From Dipteris shenzhenensis (lineage: Eukaryota; Polypodiophyta; Polypodiopsida; Gleicheniales): DNA of 64,000 nt. The notes beneath the pieces are model-generated. The model saw only the letters and a list, made by a program, of their open reading frames with translations, ran no database searches and was not told the origin of the DNA. Every line of letters starts with the position of its first letter. The stretch's first letter is position 1. Shown here piece by piece: positions 37,201 through 46,095 of this stretch. Location of the stretch: NCBI GenBank assembly GCA_047967505.1, contig CM106540.1; one strand, written 5' to 3'. Position numbers and translations under genes: made by a program.

Positions 37201-38482
37201 TGGCAAATTTTGACAACAGTATGTCATGCAACTAATGGAACAGCCAAGGATGGGAAGATCCATGCATTCCAGATGCATGAAATGCATTCTTGTGTAGCAG
37301 TGGAAATACCTCCTGCTTTCGGGGGATGCTTGCAATATCTAGTATGGACTGGTTAGGAACCTGATTTCATATGCAGACATGTTAGTTGAATGGATATCAG
37401 AAACAACGATCATTTTTTGTAATGGAGTGGGTTAGCGTATACCCTGCCAAAGGTTGAACAATCCCCTCCTGCCTCTGTAACAGGACATTTCCAATTCCCA
37501 CAGTACTGTTACAGAATGCATACTTCACGTTTATTTTGCTAGTGAGATTTTTAATTTTTACCTCCCAGTATGGAAAAAAAACTGCAGGATCTATAGGATC
37601 TATAGGTGCTTTTCTTTCAAGATGGGCAGTGTTTTTGTACTCAGGTTTATCATGGTTGAGGAATCTACTGCTCTCTGAGCTGACCATTCTTTACTTCCTT
37701 CTGCTTCTCTAGAAATAAGATCACAGAGAAAAAGGGACAAAGTCGTTAGGGAAAAAATAAAATATAAGGCAGTCCTTGGCCAGACTGAGTTTGTTTAATT
37801 AACGTGGCAATGTGATTAATAATTCTCCAGGAACACCTGGAAGCCATTACACATTTGGTTTTTTGGCGGTAGGAGTTTGTTGTTGATCTGTTGATAGCTA
37901 GCTATAGATGGTTCTTCTTCTTTTGCTGATATGTCCTTAGAAACTTTGTAGCATTGTAGACTAGATAAGATAGAGTAGATTCTGTATCTCTCATACAAAC
38001 TCAGAGTAAGAAAAATTATCCAAAAATGTTTAGTCCCAATTTTTTGTTAGGAAGCTTGTTTGATTTTTGTTTGGAATATTTCTAGGCTTCAAGTGTTGTT
38101 GAAGAAACTTAAAATTTTTGATCCAAAATATGCTCTCACAGGTGTGTGTATATCTGTGATTATGATTTATTGTGCATGCTTATTGTTGGGAGTTGTGAAG
38201 GCGTATGTATATATATGCTTACCATTGATCGCTTGAACATGCTTACTGTTGGTAATGTGAACGCTGTTTTATGAAGCTCTCACTTTAAGTGGTTGATTTG
38301 GCTTGATAAAGGTGAAAACGGAGGAGGAACTTACAGAAGCTATTGCAGCAGCTCTAGGAGATAAGAAAGACTGCCTGTGTTTTATAGAGTGCATTGTACA
38401 CAAAGATGACACCAGTAAAGAACTTTTAGAATGGGGTTCACGTGTTTCTGCAGCAAACAGCAGGCCTCCGAACCCACAATAA
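20067..38482 (+). CDS. PDC: Pyruvate decarboxylase, complete, seven exons
   Basis: Exons are 20067..20543, 20806..20969, 21103..21664, 21756..21844, 22291..22408, 22555..22743 and 38312..38482. All introns are GT–AG, phases agree, and the spliced frame is open for 589 aa, close to the usual ~600. The enzyme is cytosolic, needs thiamine diphosphate and Mg, and decarboxylates pyruvate to acetaldehyde for ethanol fermentation. Visible active-site residues are Asp51 (PGDFNL), Glu74 ([16 protein letters not shown]), His137–His138 ([10 protein letters not shown]), and the cofactor motif GDGSFQ (465–470) to NNGGYT (492–497) with Glu499. The C-terminus ends [11 protein letters not shown] as in other plant enzymes. 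No key residue is missing. Plant PDCs are typically induced by low oxygen; I identified no anaerobic element. The final exon is separated by an enormous transposon-filled intron. Confidence 0.96.
22781..23190. repeat. 223-bp tandem duplication with TG/GA microsatellites
   Basis: The phrase TTGATCAGCATTTACAA … ACAAACGTTAGAACTGAACAGCT … CTTCACACAATGTGTG occurs at 22781 and again at 23004. Each copy runs into a (TG)n then (GA)n tract ending GAGAGAGCACAG. The first copy starts 37 bp inside the giant intron. The second copy has a much longer TG run. Confidence 0.92.
23195..23861 (+). promoter_or_regulatory. GTACGG-rich region, likely LINE 5' UTR
   Basis: Between about 23277 and 23655 the word CCGTAC or its complement GTACGG, some as the palindrome CCGTACGG, occurs well over ten times, often followed by AG or AA. 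Base composition is GC-richer than the flanks. The block lies directly upstream of a LINE ORF1. It most likely is the 5' UTR/internal promoter of that element, with clustered binding sites for an unknown factor. That role is inference. Confidence 0.5.
23935..25080 (+). CDS. LINE ORF1: DUF4283-like and CCHC knuckle protein
   Basis: Open for 381 aa from the ATG at 23935, and the frame stays open upstream of it past 23860. A different-frame ATG at 23862 gives only a short peptide, so a frameshift may have removed the original start. Residues 30–150 resemble the plant DUF4283 nucleic-acid-chaperone fold (…[20 protein letters not shown]…). A CCHC knuckle [15 protein letters not shown] follows near residue 220. 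The tail is rich in Ser/Pro/Gln. This is the RNA-binding protein of the LINE ribonucleoprotein particle. The reading frame looks intact. Confidence 0.78.
   Translation: MHDTLEAQLVYDVMHEGFADTRKEWKDSVPSVGLMVEVDEIVDPVREYAKNAVILFFPGWMPPAAEIGNWLTRTLAGSFVRKVHYAARGFFEVIMVDEIHRQMLLEHSPLFFGQQMVHVLPWSPTRNFQALIRHRCPVWVEVVDFPQCMASLLPKIAASLGKVVCPPRPNGNSNRFCILWDTDNPTPDSYSVTVNNVNMGSAFYKLKWGLFAGACFECKKFGHMASQCPINQHKMPRTTFPVQMPTKDAPTPVANKNKSSRQPSGSQDKGKAPVAPNGNLTSHSPPAIQSSTKGQQPPTDGWQSPGKVISARRIPPPCTWNGASSSGNTPEINTGIGITWAAVTASRTLFPEEEVAALMSTSQVATSSQGRGLDPEIEMQD
25137..26954 (+). pseudogene. LINE ORF2: endonuclease plus truncated RT, one nonsense codon
   Basis: One frame runs from the ATG at 25137 to 26954, interrupted only by TAA at 25509–25511. 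The apurinic-type endonuclease shows [31 protein letters not shown] after the stop, and [10 protein letters not shown] begins with [38 protein letters not shown] and [11 protein letters not shown] (RT motifs 0 to 2a region). It ends before catalytic motif A, so no functional polymerase can be made. Confidence 0.82.
27060..28829. other. Intron interior, no gene recognised
   Basis: I see no protein that I recognise. 27690–28400 is pyrimidine-rich on the plus strand. It could be retroelement UTR or LTR sequence lacking a partner copy. Confidence 0.4.
28830..30535 (+). mobile_element. Ty3/gypsy deletion derivative with two LTR-like repeats
   Basis: Direct repeats 28830–29451 and 30057–30535 share TTCYAGTTAGAATGYAGCATGA, TGTGTGAACTAAGGTTTGGTTGG, GGGGTCAAATGC and GATTACCAC. 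They end with TCTCGATCRAAGAAGGGGTT. The second carries about 60 bp absent from the first, while the first has extra sequence elsewhere. The 600-bp interior holds a gypsy integrase/chromodomain-side remnant: [15 protein letters not shown], then a [15 protein letters not shown] block (29790–29826). Gag, protease, RT and RNase H are gone. A purine-rich GGGAAGAAATG precedes the second repeat. Confidence 0.68.
30536..31442. other. Intron interior, no gene recognised
   Basis: No coding region is supported. Part of 30536–30780 continues the gypsy-like sequence without a counterpart in the first repeat. Confidence 0.4.
31443..31447. repeat. Target-site duplication CATGT (left) of the copia element
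   Basis: CATGT flanks the element here and again at 34980–34984. A 5-bp direct repeat is what copia integrase makes. Confidence 0.9.
31448..32251 (-). repeat. 3' LTR of the gag-only copia element
   Basis: The plus strand begins TGTGAGAAGTGCAGCGGATC and ends CTCCAACA. It contains a short GA tract and a C-rich run (near 31687–31700). It corresponds to 34142–34979 over its whole length with numerous differences. Confidence 0.93.
32267..34127 (-). pseudogene. copia Gag remnant with duplicated zinc knuckle
   Basis: Reading down the minus strand from 34127, a Gag-like block reads [20 protein letters not shown] and [17 protein letters not shown]. Further along, [15 protein letters not shown] is a CX2CX4HX4C knuckle. 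This knuckle region occurs twice because of a 321-bp tandem duplication. The frame is broken in several places between blocks. No catalytic domain follows, unlike the autonomous copia at 11.7–15.8 kb. Confidence 0.75.
32797..33434. repeat. 321-bp in-phase tandem duplication carrying the zinc knuckle
   Basis: Unit one is 32797–33117 and unit two 33118–33434. They begin CCTGAGTCAGTGGGAACAAC and end GCCTTGAGTGCTTC. I count about three substitutions across the unit plus a short junction difference. 321 is a multiple of three, so the Gag frame would be kept and two CCHC knuckles produced. Confidence 0.94.
34142..34979 (-). repeat. 5' LTR of the gag-only copia element
   Basis: Same start word as the other LTR (TGTGAGAAGTGCAGCGGATC) but with a longer GA tract. 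It ends CTCCAACG and is followed by CATGT (34980–34984). Confidence 0.93.
34980..34984. repeat. Target-site duplication CATGT (right) of the copia element
   Basis: Exact partner of 31443–31447. Its presence next to a mutated LTR end (CAACG) fixes the element's right boundary. Confidence 0.9.
35284..35640. repeat. 122-bp tandem duplication plus short satellites
   Basis: GCCCTTGGCTCCTTGAGACA … ATTAATAGAGGTGGARCCGACTTA occurs at 35284 and 35406. Just downstream (35535–35632) the phrases ATAAGACCCTTAGG and AGCCCCCATTCCC recur two to three times. At 34992–35060 GGTCCRTGGCTAGTCGG also occurs twice. The whole 35.0–35.75 kb stretch is non-coding. Confidence 0.88.
35780..37440 (-). mobile_element. 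LINE 3' remnants, two copies of the terminal part
   Basis: On the minus strand, 36600–36140 reads as the end of a [17 protein letters not shown], then [18 protein letters not shown] and [17 protein letters not shown]. The 3' UTR ends in ATGGATTTCACCCAAAAAAA followed by a (TG)n tract near 36003–36022. The terminal part (ATGTAGACAATCATRRAG … TTACAAGAA … GGTGAAATC) is repeated at 35785–35990, giving two 3' ends about 240 bp apart. Heavily decayed. Confidence 0.65.
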
Positions 38483-39183
38483 ATTTGAGTGCAGTGCTAT
38501 GGTTTGACGATAATTTTGTATCATTTTTCCTTCAGAGCCATCTTTCTGTGTCGTCCTAGCAGAAAATGTTGCTCCAGCAGTTTTTGCCAGCAGATTGTCC
38601 TGTTTCAGTAAGATGATGTTTTTGTAATCCACCCAACATGTCATATGCTAATGATGACAAAAGCATTTGTGTCTTTACTTGGATTTTCTCTTCAATGAAG
38701 TTTTGCATTTTGGCCTCGGTTGGTTTAATTCAGTGTCTTCCTATAAGTTTACAAATTGCATTCACAAATTTCCAATTTACAAATTGTATGTGTGCATGCA
38801 CATATATTGTGTACGTACAATTGTGACTGCACGCAAGATCGACATACACACACACATATGAACACACATGCATGCATGCGCATTGTAACAACCCAGTTTA
38901 TTACCATGGTATACTTTGTATCATTCTTTTGTTCGCTATGTGCCCATTAAATCAATACGTGGGTTAGAACTTTAGGCAGACCTGCCATGTATATCACATC
39001 CTGTGCATTTTCAAGGTGACATATCAGAAAGCTTTCGAGAGTACAGTCATGGATACAATTGTCACCCTTCGCGCTACATTCGCAATCTCACAATACATGC
39101 AAGCATTTTGTTTCTTTGACATCCTCTGTGCCATGGTGATGATCTAGTAAGCGACGATGACTTGTATTGTGATGACTGTATTA
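38483..39183. other. PDC 3' flank, no gene seen
   Basis: Presumed 3' UTR and downstream spacer. No unambiguous AATAAA signal is present close to the stop; ATTAAATCAAT occurs near 38946. A tract of CA/CATG words lies at 38845–38885. Confidence 0.4.
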
Positions 39184-39195
39184 TCACTGTGGTAG
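39184..39195. repeat. 12-bp LINE target-site duplication (left)
   Basis: TCACTGTGGTAG here is repeated exactly at 44836–44847 on the far side of the LINE tail. Both are followed or preceded by element sequence, as expected of target-primed reverse transcription. Confidence 0.85.
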
Positions 39196-39715
39196 GTATT
39201 GAACTGGCGTATGATAGATTCCGTCGCGAGGAGCTCCTGCTGCTGAGCTGCCGCGCTGCTCCCTGGCTGCCCCCTTTTGCAGCCCTTCGCCTTCCCCGCC
39301 TGCAGCCCTTCGCCTTCCCCGCTGCGCCCCCGTCACCTCCGCCTCCCACTCCCTCGCCGGCTCCCCTCCCCCGCCTCCTCTCCGCTTCTCCTTCCCTCCT
39401 CTCCTTCTATCCTCCCTCCTCTCCTCCCCCCTTCTTTCCTCCGCTCCCTCTTCTTCTGCCGCCCCGCCACTTCTTCCACCTCCTCGCCTTCTCACCCCCT
39501 CTCCTCTTCCACCCCTCCTTCCTTGCCCTCTCCCTCCCCGCCTTCCTTGCCCTCCTCCTTCCACCTCCTTCCTTGCCCTCTCCCTCCTTCACCCCGCCTA
39601 GTCTCCGCCTCCCCCTCTGACGTTCTTCCTCAACCCCTCCTTTTTTCTTCTACCTCCTTGTAGCGGGGGCATTTGTGCTTGTTAAGGCGAAACTTGGTCT
39701 AGCCAGAGGGGCTCT

Positions 39716-40420
39716 ATGGCAGCGCCCTTGAATCCCACAGCCGTTAAGGTTCTTCTTTCCCCATCTTACAAGCAACAAGTACAGCAGGCAGTTCAATCCC
39801 TCCAGGACAAGGCGATCGTGGGTAGAATTGTGGGCCTCACGCTTACAAGGAGACAGGTGCGAGAGTGGATCAAGGTGAGCTTGGCATTAGAGGGTGACCA
39901 CATCCAGGAGGTCACCATCTATGGAAGAGGCGTATTCCTGAGCTTCCTCGACACTTGTGGAGTAGAGCTCGATCCTCCTTGGCCCGCATCTAGTGTACCT
40001 CTTTCCTTGGTACCATGTATTTACAGTGGAGGACATGGACACGATACACCATGTTCCCCGTTTTTCAGTTACGCTCGGCTTCCCAGGGAGAGTAAGCCTA
40101 TGTGAGGTAAGCTCACTCGTTTTGGATGAACTCTAATGATGTACAAAGTTTACTTAAGTTAATATAAAAGGAGTATTGATCCATCCTCTCATCCATTGGT
40201 TGGGTATTTGGCACCGTGCTCGAGTTCCCACCAAAGGCAGCCGCCTCAGGATCAGACTGGTGGTTGAGAGTCCAAAGTCCCTCCCAGATTTGATCCTCCT
40301 AGAGATCCTCAAAGGGGGCACACTTAGCCAGCAAGTGGAGATTTATGGGTTACCAGGCCAATGTCTTCGGTGCAGATAGATGGGTCACCTAGCCAGAGAT
40401 TTCCCCCGTGGCCATGGCCG
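39716..40420 (+). pseudogene. LINE ORF1: DUF4283-like plus zinc knuckle, broken
   Basis: From the ATG at 39716 the frame reads MAAPLNPTAVKVLLSPSYKQ, ALIGK-like KAIVGRIVGLTLTRRQVREW and VTIYGRGVFLSFL, the DUF4283 N-terminal half. It then frameshifts at about 40000–40100. The second half (40176–40420) contains LPGQCLRCR, a stop, then MGHLARDF, which is a CCHC knuckle whose last Cys appears as Asp-Phe. Non-functional. Confidence 0.7.
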
Positions 40421-43150
40421 AGTGCCTCCTTCCCATCCCCGCAGAGTAGGTAGAGTCAGCAGACCAAAGTCCTACACTCCCTTAAACAGGAGCAGCAGGA
40501 GTCTCAGATCCCCTGGGTGACCCCTTCAGAAGGGGATTGGACCCAGGTTAAAAAGAAAAAGAAACCAAGCAAACAAGCTCACAAGCGCCGCCAGCAGAGA
40601 GCAAGACACAGAGAGACAGGATCGTCCACGAGGCACCTGAGGAGCAGCAGCAGTAGTAGGAGCCCTTACATGGAGATCTACCTCCCCCATTAGAAGGGGC
40701 CACCACCCAGCTAGATGATCCCCAGTGATGGAGGTTCACCGTCCGCATTCACCCTTGCATCAGCAGCGAGCCCCAGGAGTTCCTGATGAGGCAATGGCAG
40801 ACGTTAGCCATGCGCAGCAGCTGAGGAGGAGCGGATCCAGAGCCTCGACGAGCGTGATCAGTAGCAGGAGGGCATGTAGTCGCCCCAATTCCCCCCCTCC
40901 AGATCCCTCCCTCCCCCTCCCCCCCCTCCCGCGGGTTCCCCCTGTCCCCTCCCCCCCCCCTCGCCTCTCCTGCTATGATCACTCTCACCACCCATACCCT
41001 TCCCTCTCCCCTCCCCCACCTCCTCCCTCCCCCGCCACCCCCTCTCCACCTCCGTAGCAGGTTCCTCATCCCTGCTTCGACACCCCTGTCAATAGGCAAG
41101 GGTAAGACGACGTTCCCTTCTGCTCCCTCATCGCAGCATCAGGTCCATTCGGGGAGAGAACTAGAGGGACGGGGCTCGTCCTCCCAGTCAGCAGGTCCCC
41201 ACCTCCATCCTGGGCATCCCTTATCGCAGGAATTCTGGAGGTTGGGACCCTGGGATTATCTAGAGATCCCAGACTCTTATCCTTTACTTCTAGAGGTAAC
41301 GCGGTCCTATAGCCACGAAAGGGGGGTTTGATTAGCGTAGTGGGCTCTCAGACACACTTCGTTTGGAGTTTTCAGTTTGCCTCCACAGGGTTGGAGAAGT
41401 GGACCCCAGAGGTGTCTGATGCTATTATGGGAGATCAGATTTCACGCATGATGGACGAGTGGATGGGAGTACGGGCACTGACCTTTGGCACACCCATGGT
41501 GCAGAGGCGAATTTTCAGCTGAGCTTCACACGAGAGGAGCCAACGTGTGGTATGGCGATAGGAGTTATCAAATTGCTGCTTGAGGCAAAGGTGGATCAGG
41601 CATACTACTGGCCCCTCCAGAACTGTGCAGAGCTGTTCGGGGTGGAAGTCTCCTTCATGATGAAGTAAGCAAGTCACAGCCGTCGTTGTCCATCCTTCTC
41701 TTGGATTTTGAGAAGGCCTATGACAGGGTGGAGTGGTCCTTCCTAGAGGGTACCATGCGGAGATTGTGTTTCTCAGACAGATGGGCCAGAGGAGTTTTTA
41801 TGCTTTATGTGGGGAGCTCTAGCTAGATGCTTATCGGAGGACACACGGGTGAGGCCTTTCGTCTCTCTCGCTAGGTCCGCCAGGGCTACCCAGTCGCTCC
41901 CTTCGTCTTCTTGTTTGTGGCGGAGGCTTTGGGCTACTACTTGAGATCACAGGTGGCGGGCCTCACAGGGTTGAGGCTCCCAATTAGACAGGAGGAGGAA
42001 CTACTTGACTCTGAGTTTGCAAATGACACGGCCTTGCATGTTGAGGGCACCACATCGAGTTTGGAGAGAATCAGGGGAGCCCTGGCTATCTACTGCGAGG
42101 CCTCGGGTGCGTGGATCAACTAGACAAAGTCCATAGGTTTCTTCACGGGCTAAGAGGAGACACAGGAGATTCGTGAGTGGGGGAGTGACTTTGGCTCCAA
42201 ATAGATACCGCGGGGCCAAACAACGAGATACCTTGGATGCCATGTTGGTATTGACATTTCAGCAGCAGAGCAGCAGATCGCCCTGGTCCTTGACAGTGTT
42301 CGGCGCCAGCTTCTCTACTAGAGCTCGGCCAAGCTCTCGCTAGCAGGTCGTGCCTTAGTGGCAAACCAGGTCCTTCTTGCCACGGCTTGGTATATTGCCT
42401 CCTACTGGTGCTTTCACAAAGGATGCATTGGGCAACTCCGACGGTTGGTTCGAAACTTCCTTTGGGCATGTTCAGATGGCACGCAGAATACTAGAGCTCG
42501 GGTTGCTTTGCAGACGGTGATCATGCCGCGGGTATCATTGATTCGGAGATGCAAAGCAGAGCCCTCTTGGGCAAGTTGGTTATTCACGACCTCACCCCAG
42601 GTGCAGAGCCTTGGAAGCTCCTCTTACAACAAGGGCACCCCACGCACTGGAGGACAGGGGCATCTTTCACACAAATGGATCTTCAAAGAGGCCCCCCTTA
42701 CAAGGAAGGGTTCCCCCTTGATGAGAATCCTTCACAAGGTTTAGCAGAGACTAGCAAGGGGTCTCATTCATGCTCCGCCCACATGCAGAGAGGAGTTTGA
42801 GCGTCAGCCCCTTATGTGGCACCCAGAGATCCAACATCAGGAGGGACTCACATTGATTGGGCACAGTGGGAGAGTGGTCTGGCCGGGTCTTTTGGTAGAT
42901 GGAGCAGATTACCCATGGAGGTAGAGGCAAGGCTTGGCTCCGTAGTGCATCTGCGAGGGACAGGGCAGCAGATGAGAGAGATTGACCTAGCCATTTTTGA
43001 GTCTTAGTGGGAGGGACTTCACGTTTGGAGGGACAACATCTGGTTGGGGTAGTTTTCTCGGACGGGTGTCCCCTTGAGGATGATGATGCAACGAGGTGGC
43101 AACACCCCGACTTCTTCCGTGTATGACCTGGAGGCCTACTTCATCCGCTC

Positions 43151-43158
43151 CCTGAGAG
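43151..43158. repeat. 8-bp target-site duplication CCTGAGAG (left)
   Basis: CCTGAGAG precedes the nested element and is repeated exactly at 43840–43847. Removing one copy plus the element restores a continuous LINE sequence. Confidence 0.9.
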
Positions 43159-43839
43159 CATAGTTGCTAGGGAACGCCGTTCCATAGCTATGGAACATTG
43201 GAATGGTGTTCTCTTCAAATGTTTGTGGAACGTCTGGTCTATGGAACAGCTATGGAACGTTCCACATCCCTTGTGGAACGTCTAGGGAACGTTCCCTAAG
43301 CCGTTCCATGGAGATGATGAAGAGGATGAAGAGGGCAGCAACCACAATGTTACAGATTTAGATTGATCATTGATGTTGACAGTGTTGAGTGGATCATGCA
43401 TGTAGCAGCTAGTTTTTTCAGTTCTAGGAGCCTTAGTAGTAGGAGGTCTCACTCTCCTTTTCTTGTATCCAGATTCAAGATTCCAAGACTCAAGATAATC
43501 TCATATACTTGTGCCTTGTCTTTGATGGACTTTGCTTTTGAATGCCATTGGCAAGCTACAATGATTAACCTAGATTCTATTATCAATGATTATGCATGAA
43601 TCATGATTCATCTATAAGATTCAGTATTGACTTAATGTCCTGAGTCTTGAGTCCTTACTCCAAAAGCAATTGCAACATTTTTGAGTCTTGGATTCTAAGT
43701 TCAAGCTTTCTAATGTATAGAATAGTATGTTTGTTTATGGGCATGGTGACATGGCATTTCCTTCTCGTTCACGTTCCCTAGGATTCGGGCATTCCCGAGG
43801 TCGACGTTCCGTTGCCATTCACGTTCCCTAGTAACTATG
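43159..43839. mobile_element. hAT-like non-autonomous DNA transposon nested in LINE
   Basis: The ends are inverted: CATAGTTGCTAGGGAACG on the left and CGTTCCCTAGTAACTATG on the right (one mismatch plus a nearby offset in 18). An 8-bp target duplication flanks them. Eight-bp duplications plus short CA…TG ends fit the hAT superfamily. Subterminal DNA is dense in GGAAC/GTTCC words (more than ten on the left side within 170 bp), as expected for transposase binding sites. 43311–43360 reads GDDEEDEEGSNH then a stop, similar to the acidic tail of plant hAT transposases, so the element may be an internal-deletion derivative. No transposase domain is left. Confidence 0.88.
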
Positions 43840-43847
43840 CCTGAGAG
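43840..43847. repeat. 8-bp target-site duplication CCTGAGAG (right)
   Basis: Exact partner of 43151–43158. The LINE sequence continues from here (ACCCTGAGATGG). Confidence 0.9.
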
Positions 43848-44835
43848 ACCCTGAGATGGATGGGAGTCTTGATGGGATTCATGTGGCAGATGATCAAAGT
43901 GGTGGGATCTTTGGGGAAGGAGTGGCACATTGACCCTCCCAGTATCTCAAAGCAAGATGCCCCCAAATGGCACCTCTAGCTGTGAGAGGGTAGACCCTTG
44001 AGGGAGGTCCAATGGGATCTAGGAGAGTAGTTTTGGCTGTCCAGGGGCGGGGCCTTGCCGAGCAGATGGATGAGGTGCCCTTCTTTTCCTACACCACACG
44101 GATTGGCAGGAGGCTTCAGATGGACTCTTCGAGGTGGACCTCCTTGAGGAAGCAGCATTGGGTGATCCAGAGTGTGCCCTGAGATGTCCATTCTAGGTTT
44201 TGGACTACACCTGAGGTGATGGTGGCTTGGTTGACTGAGGGAGGACATGCATTCCAGATTGATGAGATCTCCCCAGCATATCGGATACAAGGTCAGAACA
44301 TTCAGAGGATAGCGCTCCATGAGGTAGTCCCTCCTAATAACCTACCTCCCCCTTTTCCTCCGGAGGACAGTGTTTGGGAGGTGGTAGCTAGTATCGCTAC
44401 GTGGAACATTTGGGTGGCTCGCTGCAATCTTGTGATGGGTGAGCATCCGGTTCCATCCTCAGTTACAATGGTCGCCATCTAGCAGAATATCATCTACACT
44501 CTACGCTCCACTCGAGAGCGTGGGACTCCAAGCTCTACAGCGACTATCAAGAGGCGTGCTCGATTCTGCAAGGCTTGGCGTGCAAGAGTTTTCTACATCT
44601 TCACTCCACGAGGGATTCGCTAGTTGTATAGTCCCCCCACTTGGGTGTTAGCCCCAGTACCAAAGATTTCCTAGGCAATGAGTTGGGTTTCTCTGGAACA
44701 GGCCACTTCTTTTCTTTCAGCCTTCTCCGGTTTTTCCATACTCAGCTCCTTCGGGGCTGCTATTTTGTATGAAGTCTTTCAAGCATTAATAGAAGGTTCC
44801 TTTCTTTGCAAAAAATTAATAAATAAATAAATCAC

Positions 44836-44847
44836 TCACTGTGGTAG
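44836..44847. repeat. 12-bp LINE target-site duplication (right)
   Basis: TCACTGTGGTAG follows the A-rich LINE tail and matches 39184–39195 exactly. Confidence 0.85.
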
Positions 44848-46090
44848 AATTCTTGTTGAGGTCATGAGCTTTCATGCTCTTAGAACTTCCATGTCCACAC
44901 CGATACTCTCCTTTCTCCTTCGGTGTACCTTAGTGAGCCTTGGAGAGGGTCAGCAAGGGGAACTTTGAGTTGCTGAAAATTTAGTTTATGATCAAGTTAT
45001 CTTATTTTCTAGGAATTGACCAGCCACCCAAATCACACACTTGATGAATTTAGACGACACATTTAGAAGGAGCACAATTGGCCTTAGATTAGCAAGAGCA
45101 CTCTAGATTAGCAGTGTTTTGTTTTGCATTTGTTTTGTGAATTCATTGCCATCATCCGTGTGGCCATGCTGTCCACTTGTTGTATTGAAAAGTAAATTAA
45201 AGATGCTATTAGGAGACATATATGCAACAACGAAATCAAATCAAATATGCAACAAGGGCAAAGGGCACCTGATTGTAGCCAAGTATGGAATCCATTGAAG
45301 GTACACAAGAATTGGCTGGCATTGGTGGGTAGCTTTAGTCTTGGCTTCAATAATAGGAGTTTTTTGCTCACCCTTTGTCACTCCTTCCATCTCTAGATTG
45401 TATGTGACTTGAATTGTGATTTTCTTCTTTCTATCTTGCATGTACCATGTCTCCACCTGTAGTTATCCAAATTTATTCCTTTGCCTCAATCTTTCATCAC
45501 CCACCTTCCTCATGCACAATGCATTGACTGTCTGTAGTTCTAGTGAGAAATCACAACTTTTATGCTTCTTGTGCATTTACTTTTATTTTTCCCCACACAT
45601 GCCCTCTATTACACTTCCATATTGTGATTTTCTCTTGCACAAATGTTCATGATTTGTTCCATAAGATTGTCCCACGTGCTTACTACATTGATTGGATTGC
45701 ATGCTTCACCTACTCTCAAAAGTCTCACTATAGTGCATCCACATTTAGGTGACCATATTTGAAATGCCACAAGTTACCAAGAAGGGTATTGTGATGCAAG
45801 AGAGAGCTTGTAGATGCCATTATCCACCATTCCATCCTAGAAGACTTGGCCGATTTAGGTCTTCTTATAGAGTGCACCTTTCACTCTCCAATTCAGTCTG
45901 AAAAGCTTCCGATTCCTTCATTCAGATCTTTTGCTATCTCACTTTGAGTGATTTATCCTCATTACGAGTTCTTAGTGTCTTGAGAAGCTTTGTAAGGTTC
46001 TCTATGAAGGAATACTCGTGAGGTTAGAGAGAGAGGTTCTTTTTAGAGAAAGTTCATTCTAGTTTCTATGGTTCTGTAAGTGAAAGTCAA
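44848..46090. other. Intergenic, no gene recognised
   Basis: No protein or clear mobile element is seen. The phrase TCTAGTTTCTATGKTTCTGTAAGT occurs near 46055 and 46180 and marks the start of a small imperfect tandem repeat continuing to 46250. Confidence 0.4.
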
Positions 46091-46095
46091 CCACA

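Larger units (their letters stand above)
22744..38311 (+). other. 15.6-kb last intron of pyruvate decarboxylase
   Basis: The donor AAG|GTAATAG (22744) and acceptor GATAAAG|GTGAAAACG (ending 38311) both keep the frame: …NCWTVK then [11 protein letters not shown]. The other five introns are 91–446 bp. This one contains a LINE, a gypsy remnant, an intact-ended copia derivative and a LINE tail, in both orientations. Because coding exons on both sides are undamaged, the gene is probably still functional, though splicing across 15.6 kb is inferred, not shown. Confidence 0.9.
41640..44640 (+). pseudogene. LINE ORF2: RT and C-terminal region, broken
   Basis: RT motif A is LLLDFEKAYDRVEW (about 41695–41735), motif B VRQGYPVAPFVFLFVAEAL (41876–41935) and motif C EFANDTALHV (42013–42042). 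In motif C one catalytic Asp of the usual FADD is Asn. Downstream are SLAGRALVANQVLLATAWYI (42343–42400) and RRLVRNFLWACSDG, then, after the hAT insertion, the RNase H/zf-RVT-like tail with ATWNIWVARCNLVM (44397–44440). Stops are frequent. The endonuclease is absent or unrecognisable. Confidence 0.78.
39196..44835 (+). mobile_element. Nearly full-length LINE with 12-bp target duplication
   Basis: A pyrimidine-rich leader (39230–39660), ORF1 (39716–40420), a C-rich linker, ORF2 remnants (41640–44640), then a 3' UTR and an A-rich tail of AAAAAATTAATAAATAAATAAATCAC just before the right target duplication (written here only as its pattern AAATAAATAAAT). The endonuclease part of ORF2 is not recognisable. 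A 681-bp DNA transposon is inserted near the 3' part. Because the leader, ORF1 and tail are present and both duplications match, the copy was probably full length on arrival and later lost coding capacity. Confidence 0.88.

Noticed and set aside
39162-39663. Long open frames on both strands in 39.2–39.66 kb (Pro/Ser-rich or Arg/Gly/Glu-rich)
   Set aside because: They arise from a pyrimidine-rich CCT/CTC tract in the LINE leader; the composition explains the lack of stops and no conserved domain is present.
40725-41100. Pro-rich plus-strand and Gly-rich minus-strand frames
   Set aside because: C-rich linker of the LINE between ORF1 and ORF2; composition-driven.
43363-43599. 78-codon frame inside the hAT-like element as a gene
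   Set aside because: No transposase or zinc-finger motif; more likely a chance frame in a non-autonomous element.
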